Source: Macrophomina tecta | Lineage: Eukaryota; Ascomycota; Dothideomycetes; Botryosphaeriales; Botryosphaeriaceae | DNA length: 64,000 nucleotides | Reading direction: 5' to 3' | Assembly: GCA_024180945.1 (NCBI GenBank) | Contig: JAKSGN010000037.1 | Location: forward strand, 2,981,501 to 3,045,500 | Notes under the pieces: generated by a model | Databases searched by the model: none | What the model was told of the DNA's origin: nothing | Seen by the model: only the letters and a program-made list of their open reading frames with translations | Position numbers and translations under genes: made by a program | Shown: positions 38,706 through 48,818 of the stretch, piece after piece | Position numbering within the stretch: position 1 is the first letter of the stretch | Layout: each line of letters starts with the position of its first letter

Positions 38706-38880
38706 ATGGTCAGAGTTATTTCTCTACCGCCGGGCGTGATAGTAAACTTTACTAATCCCCCGTGTATTAAATATTATATTCTGATCGTTACTGCTATTTT
38801 TTCTATTATATTAGTTTTGTTCGTTATTATACGGCTTTATACTTCACGCTTTATTACGCGTAAAGTAGGAATTAATAATT

Positions 38881-38926
38881 GTAAGTACCTCTCTCTTATA
38901 TAAGGTAACTATTAATAATACTATAG
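38881..38926 (+). other. spliceosomal intron in membrane-protein pseudogene
   Basis: 46 nt, donor GTAAGT, acceptor CTATAG. Removal converts ...GINN into ...GINNYMLALL, which matches the family's conserved G-x-DDY motif. Confidence 0.7.
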
Positions 38927-39344
38927 ACATGCTCGCGCTCTTATAGGTTGGACCTTTAATAGTTCTTTATAGATACTTCTGGCCAACTAACTTATACTTA
39001 GCCTCTAGCGTTAGTAGCGTCTGTTACTATATGTCTACGTAAGAAAATTATATACTTAAAACTTAGTACGCTTAACTAATTCCGATATAGTTATACGCTA
39101 CAAATTAGGGCTATATTTATGGAATGTTCTATTCTCTATATTTAATATCTATTTTCCTATAGTAAGAACGCTTTTTAACGTTATTAATAACGTGTCTATA
39201 AGATAAAATAGCTAATAGAAACTATAATAAGTTTAGTATAATTACTAAAATACTCTATGGCCTCTTAATTATATTTACTAAGCTCTCGATTTTAGCCTTC
39301 TTCTTACGATTCTTAGAGTTTGAGAAACTTAAAATTGCTATCTA

Positions 39345-40133
39345 TACTACTATATATTACGAACCCCAGAGGACAAGGGCTTTATGACCCCACGAACAGA
39401 AAGCCCGCACGGGAAAAGGCACCGTAGGGGCTAAGAACCCGTAAGGACAGCAGAGCCGCAATACCAGCGCGCCCGCACGGGAAAAACAGCCTCGAGGGAG
39501 GACGGCGCGTACGGGCCGGGGCAAGGTAGCAGCGGAAGCCCGTACGGGAATAACGCCCACGCGGTATAGTAAAACCACGGGAACCCCGACTAGGTCGAAC
39601 TCCCGCAGGGGAAGAATGCCCCTAAGGGAAGAATTACGAATCCCGAAAACCGGCTTCGGGCCAAGAGGAACGGACGGGAGAAAGTCGGACAACTTATATA
39701 ATTTAAGAAACGATAGTCTGGCGGTATAATACTCCCTTAACTAATGTAGAAGTTAAATTCTAGGAAACGGGCTTTAGCACCCAAGTTACGTAGGACCTAT
39801 AGGGCCCACCTAGATTAACCTAATCTAAGATTAATAATCTAATACTATTAACCCAGCTGCTTTAATCTAGCTATATCGATCTAGATTACTATAACTTTTC
39901 TATAGTATATAAATATACTCCTTAGATAGTATTTTAACCTTTATAGTTAACTTAAAGTTCTAATATAATACTATTAGAGGTAATAAGCCTAACGCGTATC
40001 GCGTACTAATATATTATGTAATTACTACTATTATTCTAATCTTTTACCCTTCTCTTATTTTTTAAGGTAAATCCTTTAGCTACCTAACCCTACTAGGCGA
40101 TTCTAAAGCCTAGTGGAAAAGGCCGCCGTTATA
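39345..40133 (+). mobile_element. solo LTR of the gypsy-G family inserted in the membrane-protein gene
   Basis: About 789 bp matching, in inverted orientation, the right LTR of gypsy G (61665-62451) along its whole length. No gag follows, and the membrane-protein frame resumes on the far side, so this is a solo LTR. A possible target duplication CTATA flanks it (39342-39346 and 40134-40138), but the ends are mutated and could shift by up to 15 bp. The first 350 bp are GC-rich and hardly RIPed; the rest is AT-rich in both copies. A 111-codon minus-strand open frame at 39357-39692 lies inside the GC-rich half and is probably fortuitous. Confidence 0.78.
39395..39692. repeat. GC-rich palindromic repeat cluster in LTR
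   Basis: Irregularly spaced copies of a short palindrome, GCCCGCACGGGAAAA, GCCCGTACGGGAATAA, CTCCCGCAGGGGAAGAA, GCCCCTAAGGGAAGAA. The same positions in the G LTR read, for example, GCCTATACGGGAAAAG, so the array is part of the LTR and decays by C to T and G to A. Confidence 0.75.
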
Positions 40134-40640
40134 CTATATTAATAGTTATTATATATAGCGTTATAGTATCGTTCTTATAGATATAAGCTTACTGGCCGAT
40201 TGTAAAGAAATAGGATTTTACTATTATCTATAGCTTATACGTTAACTAGTTAAAGATTATAATCTTTAGTAGGGTAATAAATATAACTATAAATGCTATT
40301 ATTCTAGTTATACCTATTGTAATATTATAAAAACTCTAACTCCTAAGGCGAGAAAAGGTTAGAGTAATATTAGTCTTAATAATAGATAAATTATATACCT
40401 TATTTTCCATGGGTCTAGCTAAGAGAGATTCTACTAATATACTAAATAGCACCTTTATTATTAGTATTATTAGGTTAGAGTATAATATAGATATAGCTTA
40501 GCTACTAGATGTCTTATAAAACTAAATTTACTATAAAGTATAGTAGTTAGTACTATATTTTTACCTCTCTACCCCTAACTATAGGGAAATATATTAAATT
40601 TATAGTTATAGAATAGTTAAGATATATATTACTATTACCT

Positions 40641-41828
40641 ATATCTATCTTCTACTAATTAAGCCTTTTCTTTAGAAATATTTTTTAAAAGTTCTCGAGT
40701 TATCTATCTATATTTCTTAAAACTAAAGAAAATAAATAAGGTACTTTATTACTACTATATAACTTTTCTTAGAGAAGGTAGATAAGATTATACTAGATAG
40801 CTTATTAAGATAGACTATCGATAGTAAGTCTTTTCTATAGGCTAATTAAGCTATAGAGAGCTTAGTTAATAGATAGTAAAAAAAAAATTTAAATAAATAT
40901 ATTAATCTATATAATAGCTAAATTGTAGAATTCTAGGGCCGTATAATTTAATAGAATATAAGTCTACTTATTACTTAATTATAATCTTATTTTTTTATTT
41001 AGATAAGCTTTCTTTTATCTTAGTTATAATATCTTATTCCTAGATCTACCTTCTCTTTATTAAATAGTACTAGAAGAAATAATAATTAATACTAAGATAA
41101 AGTCTAATTCTACTACTAATATTAGGATTTACCTCTTCTAGGATAAGTAGAGCTAGGTTATATTCTACTAAAAATCCCTATTAAGATTTATATATTATTA
41201 AGAGTCTTAGTATAGTATTAATATTTCTTTACTTAATTAATCGCTCTACTAAGTATATATATTATTATAGTTATTCTTATAGTTTTCTATAAGAATACGC
41301 TAATAAACCTACTACCTCTATTATTTTTTACTAAGTATATCTTATTATAGTTAGTAACCTGCTTTCTCTTTTACTCCGAACGCCCCTAGGGGCCCTAGCG
41401 AAGAGTGTATACTAATTAGATAATAGAGGGTAGAGGGTATAAATATATAACCCCTCACTACTAAATCTTATTATATAAATTATCTCTTTAGAAAGTAGAT
41501 ACTAGTCTATCCTCGCTACTTAATATAATATTATATACTAGCAAAACTTAATACTATAAAGTTTATAAGAACTACCTTATTAATAATATATTTTACTAGT
41601 TATCTAGCCACTCTAAAAACTACTAAAAATTAGAAAAACTATATCTTAATATCCTAATAATGGCTGGGTAATAAATTTTAAAAATTTTAATAATATATTA
41701 GATAAGCGAGTAGCCTAGATAAGCGAGTAGTCTATTCTACTAATTCTAAACTTCTTTAAGTATAAATAGCTCTACAATGCTATATAGAATTAAATTTCTC
41801 TACTATACTACTTAGTCTATAATATAGT
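40641..41828. other. AT-rich tract left of pogo M, no gene established
   Basis: May hold the decayed 3' end of the membrane-protein gene at its left. Plus- and minus-strand frames both look superficially protein-like once stops are ignored, so no call is made. A solitary pogo-type end is at 41701-41733. Confidence 0.35.
41701..41733. repeat. solitary pogo-type terminal motif
   Basis: Two tandem 17-bp units, GATAAGCGAGTAGCCTA and GATAAGCGAGTAGTCTA, resembling the AAGCGAGCGGACCACCT units at the end of pogo J. No inverted partner was found. Confidence 0.55.
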
Positions 41829-42611
41829 TTATAAGCGAGTGACCTAAGCGAGCGTGCCATCCTATTACGAAAATATAACTTTATATAAGAATAGTATAAT
41901 ACTATAATAAGTTACTAGATTATTCTATATTATTATAAATTATTTAGTATCTATTACTTCTTTTTAATAGGTGCGAGAATTATATTCTATCTTACCGTAG
42001 TACCTATAGCGTTATTATTACGTTATACTATTCTCTACTTACGATCTCTTTATAGGCCTTTTATTCTTCTTTTACCTACTAGTATCCTCTATAGTAATTA
42101 ATTTAGTATTCTTTTTTTTTATTAAGGTCCCCTAATTCTAGGTATACTTATACTTAGTTACGGTAGTATTTACCTCCTTAAGGCAGGCGACCTAATAGCG
42201 GAGTAATACGATCGTATATACTATTATCTTAGCATCTTTTGTAAGCTAATCGAGTGAGTTAACGATAGAAGTAGGCGAGGACCCTTAGTACCTTTAAATC
42301 CGATTATAAATTAGAGTCGATTAATGCTTAAACTTATTAAGATTTCTTAGTGTTTTAGATTCCTATAGCGTGGTGTTAGCGGCGGGGGGCGATGGCATGC
42401 GAAGCTATATATTAAGTGTTAGATATATACGTTAGTTTTACTAACCCTAAATATTAGGGGGTAGGGGTATAAGAGGCCCCCTAGTAATATAGAGTAACTA
42501 GATAAGTTTCATTCTTTTACTCTATTCTAATATTAAGCTTAGATAACACCGCTTCTAGGTTAAATAGGACTAACCTAGCGCCTCGAAAGCTTAAGTAAAT
42601 AATATTCTTTA

Positions 42612-44418
42612 ATATATTTTACTAGTTATCTAGATATACTAGTTATTCGAATACCCTACTAAACCTAAGACGCGTTACCGCGTAAATATTCTACTATAAT
42701 ACCTTAAATCTAATTAAAATTCCTATCTAACTATTTATTGAATCTTAGGGTACTGGCATATTATATAACCTTATAAATAATAGTTACTATATATTAATGG
42801 CGTACGTTATTATATAGCTATTGCCTCCCGTTAATTAGCCTCTTTCTTCCTATTTTCTATTCCGTGAACTAAGAACTACTTCTACTAAGCCTATAAAGCG
42901 CCTTTCTATATAATATACCTTCGCCGGTATTACTGCTTTTGTTTTCGCCGTTAGTAAGCTATACGAAGCTCCAAATTCTCTTTTATAAGTATTATAGCTA
43001 AATTTATTACTATCTAATATTCTTTTATAAGTTAACTAAATGCTTGGCTTGTCGGGCTCTACGATTGGTATTAAATAAGATTTTATATAAGCCGAGCCTA
43101 CTTCTCTAGCTGGGCTAGAGTATAAGGTGTTTTCGACGTTTATTAAGGTGCTTGTCCGCTAGCTATACCTAGTAGAAAGGATGTTTTAGTAACGGTAAGC
43201 GACGATAAGACACGTTATAGGTTATATAGTATAAGCCCCGTAGCTTAAAATCCACTTCTAATATTTTAATCTATAAAGACTAATAGGCATACCTTCGAGT
43301 ATATTATAAGAAAGTTATCTTTATTAATATAGTAGATTTCTTAGCGGATGCTTTCTTAAACCTCCTAACTATACGAGCGCTTAAGAGGCGAGAAGTAGCT
43401 TATATTAAGCGGCTAGAGAAGGTGCGATATATAGATAAGTATATAGAGCGTAATTATATTATTTAAAATATAGTATTAGTCGAACTTAGGCGTTATATAG
43501 CTACTATAGTCGTCGAGAATAAGTAAACGGTGGGTTTCCTTAGTATAAGACTCTATATGTATATTAAAGTACTTAATTTATTTAAATCTAAGCTAGTCCG
43601 TCGTCTAGCTATTACTACTTATAGTAATTATCTAATCGGCTAGTAGCTCTTAATATTAGTTTAATTAGTAGACCTTTCCTGCTAGAATAATAAACGGCGA
43701 AATCGCCTAGCTAGATGTATTAATGCCCTCGATTATTATTATCTATTTATGGTTTTCTAGTTGCACTATAGTTACTCGATTGGTCGTATTAAAGCTTATA
43801 ACGACCTTAGATATTATAATTACCCCTATTATAAATCCTATCTTATTAAAATTATAGATATCATTATTAAGAATACTATATAACTAATGCGTTTCTTAAA
43901 CACGTATAAACCACGTATTAATCGTGCCTGGGTCCTCATATTTAGCGTATTATAAATGGAACTTTTAATTCTATTTCGTTTTAAGCTTAGGCTAGTTATT
44001 AATAAAGCGAGATACCTAGTTCTTACCTATGTATAGCGAGTAAAGAGTCTACTATTCTTCGTACATCGATTATCTAAGGAGGAAAACCTCGCTGATTAAG
44101 GCTAAGGATTTACTTAATTAAAGCCTACTCTTTAGATAGTTATAGCTTTCGTTTCTATAAATTAGACGCTCTCCGAGGTATTACTCTATTAAGTTAATTA
44201 TAGAGTATAGACTTCGGAATATTGTATAACATTATAGCCTTACGAATACTTAAAATTCTATTTTTCTAAAAGGTCTATTTAGTAAGAAGTAGTCTATCTT
44301 CTTTTTAGAGCGATTTAAGGTTCTATATTAATACTATTATTAATTTTCGCGAAGATACGTCTTAGGTTTAGTAGGGTGTTCGGATAACTAGTATATTCGG
44401 ATAACTAGTAAAACACGT
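42612..44418 (-). mobile_element. Fot1/pogo DNA transposon L (1807 bp), nested in M
   Basis: Inverted terminal repeats of about 60 bp: left begins ATATATTTTACTAGTTATCT and reaches CCTACTAAACCTAAGACG by 42672; right begins at 44357 with CGTCTTAGGTTTAGTAGGG and ends AACTAGTAAAACACGT. TA dinucleotides flank it (42610-42611, 44419-44420). Each repeat carries two copies of ACTAGTTATC. Length and layout fit Fot1-like elements. Confidence 0.85.
42800..44320 (-). pseudogene. pogo-type DDE transposase of L
   Basis: Minus strand, read through stops: NDIYNFNKIGFIIGVIIIS at about 43870-43810 (first catalytic region), then TNRVTIVQLENHK and IEGINTSS-AISPFIIL to 43690, the family's GNREWVT...INA...PPFIIF block. 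Second region ETHRLLILDDYSSYITPKF at about 43530-43470, followed after a frame slip by SHLLQPLNISYFSPLKRSYS near 43380, the conserved HxLQPLDV...PLK element. Catalytic DDE transposase for cut-and-paste movement; now inactive through stops and indels. Confidence 0.83.
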
Positions 44419-44835
44419 TATAAAAGCCTTCTTAGAAGCCGCCTTAAAAGTAGGAAGAAACTCTAGCTTAGTAATATAATTAATATAGTTACGCGCTAAC
44501 CTATAGATCTAGTCCCTATACACGCACTTTAACGGTAAGAAGTAGCCTATATTAAGCGGCTAGAGTAGATAGGACGAGTACGTAGATATATAAAGAGTAA
44601 TAATATTACTCTTCTTATAGATTTTTTAGAAATCGAGTGGGTTGTAGCTACTATAGCCGTTAATAATTAGTAGCCGATGTGTGCCTACGGTACACATTTT
44701 TATATACGCGTCGAAGTGTTTTAACTACGCGACTCTAAGCTTATTTGTTATCTAGCTATTCTCGCTAACTCTAATAACCTAGTCGCTAGGTATAGCGTTA
44801 TTCTCGTACTAGCTAGAAGATAAAGGGTAGAATCG

Positions 44836-44840
44836 CCTAT
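44836..44840 (+). repeat. target-site duplication CCTAT, left of copia H
   Basis: Identical to 48814-48818 on the other side of H. Confidence 0.9.
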
Positions 44841-44977
44841 TATTAGATTTAGTAGTAATACTATTAATTAAGAATAAGTAGTATAAGGACTAAGAGGTAT
44901 ACTTAGAAAGAGCTTCTTATTCGTTCTCTTTTATAACTAAGCTAAAGTTTATTATATATATATGTAATATTCTAATA
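44841..44977 (-). repeat. 3' LTR of copia H (left)
   Basis: 137 bp, TATTAGATTTAGTAGTAATA to TAATATTCTAATA, followed by CTCTCTTTATG, the complement of a short polypurine tract. Confidence 0.88.
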
Positions 44978-45329
44978 TACTCTCTTTATGTGGTAGTAAA
45001 GCTAGTGCACGATATAATAGTAGCTATAGGCAAAAAAGATAACTATATATATAACTAAGAATTAAACTTATAAACTCGAAATTAAAAAAGATAGCGAGTG
45101 AGCTCTATTAGTTAGAATATAATATAGCTAATTATATCTAATAGCCTTTAGACTATTAAACTATATAGGTGGCTAGGTTGCTGACTCTAATAGAATATAA
45201 AGCAATAACTAATAAGTAGCTAATAATTTAGTCGAGCGGGTTACTATAGGCTATATACATCTAAATAAGAAAAATAAAAAGCGTATAACATTAAATAAAG
45301 AAAATAGAAGAAACTTAGTTATTTTATTT
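44978..45329. other. 3' untranslated part of copia H
   Basis: About 350 bp between the RNase H end and the 3' LTR. No coding motif seen. Confidence 0.45.
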
Positions 45330-45960
45330 AATAAGTAATATAAGTTCTAATTAGTTAATAAATACCTAGTACTTCTACTTTAGTAGTACCTTTATAAGTT
45401 CGTCTACTATTATATTAGCTATAGGCGTTTATCTAAAGTAAATATTACCTGCTAACGCTTCTTATCTAAGCTAGTAATAATAAATATTAATATAGCGTAG
45501 CTTTATTATTAGTTTTTTAACGCTTTTCTCTATAAGCTGTAGTGTTATTTAGTTATTATACTAAATCTGTATAAGATAGCCTAGATTAAACTATAGTTAG
45601 TTAAAGAATTATTTTTACTAGAAGCACTACTTAGCTATTTTAGATAAGGTAAGGAGCTCTACTTTAGTAGTTAATATAGTAATAGTCAGTTATTTAGTAG
45701 CTTTTTAATCTACTAGACCTTTAAATAGCGTAACGAGCGAGCCTTAGTAGCTTCTACGTATTTTTTAATTATTTACGTATGCTGTGTTACTACTAATTAT
45801 AAAGATATTTTATTTATTCTAATAGATAGAGTCGTTAAAGTATAAGGCGAGTTTCTTTATTTCTTCGAGGTATTTAAGGAGTCTCTACGCTAGTACAAGG
45901 TAACGATATAACGGATTAGTTAAATAAGCTAATAGAGCTAATATAGTAAATATAATATCG
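45330..45960 (-). pseudogene. copia RNase H fragment, probably of H
   Basis: Minus strand through stops: TEAELLALSKIAKQCFQQKQ, LQFNLGYLIQIQCNN, LRYINIYYYQLRQEALAGNI and QTPIANIIVDELIKVLLKQK, the complete C-terminal signature of copia RNase H. Similar to but distinct from B and A. It abuts, at about 45960, the integrase N-terminal part of C, with about 2.5 kb of pol missing. Confidence 0.78.
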
Positions 45961-47700
45961 GCTCTATATAAAGATTTTATGCTATTGTATAGCTAGCAAC
46001 GAGCGATTAGTAACGTTTAATACTATAGCTAGTGGATTATCTACTTTCTTATATTCTATAAAGAAGTAGTTTTAAGCGGAGGTTAGATAGGCTATAATAA
46101 AGTTCTCTAAGTAGAGGTATATACGTTCTATATCTAACTTAATTTCCTTTTCTCTTACCTTAGTAATAGAGATGAGGTTTACTATAAATAAGGGTACGTA
46201 GGCCACGTCTATAAGCTTAATAGTGCGTGGGCTCTTATAGTTAGTAGTATATACTAGTGCCTTACTAAATAACTCGATCTTAACCGTGGAGTTTTTTAAT
46301 ATAACATAGTTATTTAGCCCTATGTTCCTTGTTTTAGTATAGCGACTCTTTATGTACTAATTATAGATATAGTGTATTATACTAGTATCAGCGATCTATA
46401 AGAGATTAAGAGTTATAGGCCTTAAAATACGTTATATACTAAATAATAAGGCAACTACTACTAGAAAGAATAATATTTTTTTTTCTTTTTTGCCTAGTTT
46501 TGGCTCTTATTTCTTTTAAGGAGCGTTATCCTACTTTTTCTAGCTTTAGCCGTAATTTTAGCTATTTTTAAACCGTTTAATAGAGCGTTTAACTCTTTTT
46601 TTAATCTATGAATCCTCGAGTACCTTATTAACTTTATCTTAAATCTCCTAGTTTAGTGTCTAATCTACTAGTCTAGCCTCTAGATTATAGTATCTATATT
46701 TATTATAGAAGTAATTCTCGCTATATAAGTAGGCGGGTAGCTTTCTTTCCTACTTCTTATTTTTTAGTAAAGCGGTAAAGGCTGCTTTAGTAGCCTTTAA
46801 ATTCTTAGCCGTATTTTAGCGTAAGTAGTTTTGGTAGTTGATAATTATTTTATAAAGCGACCTATTAAGCTCGTTATACTAAAGCTTAATTTTATAGGCT
46901 AAGGCCTAGTAGGTATTAAGAGGGGTAAGCGCCTTAAGAAAGGTGACCTTTTCTTAATTATCTATAACCTCTAGAAGTTCGAGCTCCTCTACCTTAAATA
47001 GAGTCTCTTCCTATTATAAGAGCTATTTATTAATGTTTTAACTACTTAGAGGCTTCTTAAGCTAGCGAAGCTTATTAATAATAAGCTCTTCTTAAGTTTT
47101 CTTTATTAGCTAGAGCCGCGCCTTAAGCGCTATAAGCTAAGAATAGGGGTATAAATCGCCCCTAAGCTTCTTTAGAATTAGAAGTAGTAATAGGCTTACT
47201 AAGTCCTTAATAATTATTAATAGATCGTTAATTTTCTTTTTTAGCTTCTCTTGTTTAGCTAGGTCTCTTTTACGAGCCTTAATCTATATTTTATAGCGCT
47301 TCTAGGCTCTTTATTAGTTTAGATTAGAGACTAGTAGCTCTAGAATCTTAGCTAGCTTACTTAGTTAAGAAGGCTTCGATAGCTTTAATAGGTCGATATA
47401 GTCGAATATCTCGTATTTCTTAGCTCGTAATTGGATAATAAAGTACTATTTATCCTAATTATTAGCTGTCTTTAAGACAACAATAGGTTTAGAAGATATT
47501 ATAGCGCAGTATTACGTTGCGTCGTATTATATACTAAAGGAGGCATAGGTAAGTTACTAAAGTAGATAGTAGGTATAAGGCTAATAAATAAGCTATTTAC
47601 TTAAAAGTATTACTCTAAGGTAGTAGGAAAGTGCTGCGCTTTAGGTAATAAAAAAAAAAGGCGTATTATAGAAGGCAACTAAAGTCCTCCATTATAGAAT
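45961..47700 (-). pseudogene. copia gag and pol N-terminal remnant of C
   Basis: Reverse-complement counterpart of B 51200-52730: gag about 47600-46480, then protease and integrase N-terminus, ending near the copia segment that reads LPGIQQHKIFIYI in B. Stops are mostly TAA/TAG. Less mutated than A. Confidence 0.72.
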
Positions 47701-47827
47701 ACCTATAGTAAAAGAATACTAAGAATAAACGTCCGGATGCCACGGAACGCTCGGAATAGTATAATAAGATACTAGGAAGGATGGCTTAAAATATGAAAGA
47801 TACTAAAGACGCACCCGGGCTTATAAC

Positions 47828-48082
47828 TATTAGAATAAATAGTGTAATAGCTTAATTAATAATAAAAGAATTAATTAGAAAATAAGTAGTATATCTAGTA
47901 GAGGGAGGCCGTACGGGCTTTTCTTATATCTATTCTACCTACTAGGGTAAAATGGGTATGTAACTTGCTTACCTACTAAGATAAGTGCGCAACGAGTATA
48001 AGATATAACTAAATCTAAAATACTACTAAATTAAATATTCTAATAACTTGGTAAAAGCTATATATACGTAATTAATCTAATA
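47828..48082 (-). repeat. 5' LTR of copia C
   Basis: 255 bp, matches B LTRs in reverse. On its left are the leader and primer site (minus strand GTTATAAGCCCGGGTGCG at 47810-47827). Confidence 0.88.
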
Positions 48083-48330
48083 ATTTTCTTATAGATACGC
48101 TTATAGTCCTTCTTCTTCTCCTTATAGTTATCGAGATTAAGATGGTAATAGTCGATCGTTTATTCTTATTAAGTTAGCTTAACCGGTGCCGCGAATTAGG
48201 CTAGATATTTCGGCTTACTCGAATCGATGTATTTAAATATATTAGCGCATTGTGCGTATAATTAGATAAGGTTAAACTAGATATCCTAGTCTTAAGAGCC
48301 TTTTAGGATAATAATTAGCTTCGAGGACAT
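48083..48330 (-). pseudogene. copia gag N-terminus of H
   Basis: Starts with Met on the minus strand near 48327: MSSKLIIILKGS, DIQFNLIQLYAQCANIFKYI and, further on, NLDNYKEKKKDYKRIYKKI. This is a typical copia gag opening (short leader, then a Trp-rich capsid). It is cut at 48083 by the LTR of C. Confidence 0.72.
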
Positions 48331-48676
48331 TATAGTTATTAATTTTAATACGTTGTTTACTAGATTGGTTCTTTGGTTATATATATAAAATAGGCTAATA
48401 GATCGACTAATCGCTTAGAAATATAGTAATAGTATTAGCTGTAGCTCGCTTGTGCATAGCTACGCTATAATAAATACGGTTAGATATTATTAGCTATTGT
48501 TATACTATAGTATATACCTTTAGTTAGCTAATAACGGTTGAGGTTACGTACTATTAGTAGTACTATATGCTTAAGCCGCTTTAAATATCGACTAGATACC
48601 TTAGAATAACTAAAAAGTAGTTATAGATAATACTTTAGATAGTAGAAGGTATTAAATATATATCTAGGCTTATAAC

Positions 48677-48813
48677 TATTAGATTTAGTAGTAATACTAT
48701 TAATTAAGAATAAGCAGTATAAGAACTAAAAGATATATTTAGAGAGAGTCTCTTATCCGTCCTCTTTTATAACTAAGCTAAAGTTTATTATATATATACG
48801 TAATATTCTAATA
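48677..48813 (-). repeat. 5' LTR of copia H (right)
   Basis: 137 bp partner of 44841-44977. Confidence 0.88.
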
Positions 48814-48818
48814 CCTAT
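48814..48818 (+). repeat. target-site duplication CCTAT, right of copia H
   Basis: Matches 44836-44840 exactly. Confidence 0.9.

Larger units (their letters stand above)
38706..40640 (+). pseudogene. fungal rhodopsin-like (SAT4/PTH11-type) integral membrane protein, split by an LTR
   Basis: Exon 1 (38706-38880) is open from ATG: LPPGVIVNFTNPP, a first membrane helix, then FVIIRLYTSRFITRKVGINN, the N-terminal signature of the fungal rhodopsin-domain (PF20684-like) family. A GTAAGT...CTATAG intron at 38881-38926 restores NYMLALL-VG. Later helices follow: YGLLIIFTKLSILAFFLRFL and EFEKLKIAIY to about 39344. There a 0.79-kb LTR is inserted, and the gene resumes after 40134: NQLKIIIFSRVINITINAII, LVIPIVIL-KL-LLRREK (40240-40360), then IISIIRLEYN. 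Seven-helix receptor-like proteins of this family sit in the plasma membrane. Internal TAG/TAA show RIP. The 3' end is uncertain. Confidence 0.83.
45961..48082 (-). mobile_element. 5' part of Ty1/copia element C, inserted in H
   Basis: Right LTR at 47828-48082 (255 bp) is the reverse complement of the B LTR. The leader, gag and start of pol continue leftward and match B from 50871 to about 52730 (for example the Lys/Gln-rich end of gag near 46560-46480). At about 45960 similarity to B stops and the RNase H of H begins; no left LTR exists. C therefore lost its 3' two-thirds, together with H gag-pol. Confidence 0.78.
44841..48813 (-). mobile_element. Ty1/copia element H, nested in pogo M
   Basis: Two 137-bp LTRs (44841-44977, 48677-48813) with perfect CCTAT target duplications. 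The minus-strand orientation is shown by the primer site left of the right LTR (GTTATAAGCCTAG on the minus strand) and the pyrimidine run right of the left LTR. Its gag start is visible at 48330-48083, where another copia (C) is inserted. The RNase H end is at 45960-45330. The middle of H is missing. H lies inside the transposase frame of M. Confidence 0.85.

Noticed and set aside
39260..39344. Leftward extension of the LTR homology into this stretch
   Set aside because: The stretch encodes conserved residues of the membrane protein (KLSILAFFLRFL...KLKIAIY); the apparent similarity to 62450-62530 is AT-rich chance.
39357..39692. 111-codon minus-strand open frame as a gene, or the palindrome array as a CRISPR
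   Set aside because: The region is the GC-rich half of an LTR with a full-length homologue at 61665-62451. Repeat spacing and sequence are irregular, and CRISPR is not expected in a fungal nuclear genome.
40150..41400. Plus-strand gag-like polyprotein downstream of the LTR at 39345
   Set aside because: The first part is the continuation of the membrane-protein gene in another frame; further on both strands look equally protein-like when stops are ignored.
43150..44150. Plus-strand, seemingly coherent protein duplicated at 44500-49350
   Set aside because: The minus strand of both copies carries clear pogo DDE motifs between inverted repeats. The plus-strand coherence is a mirror effect of two homologous transposases.
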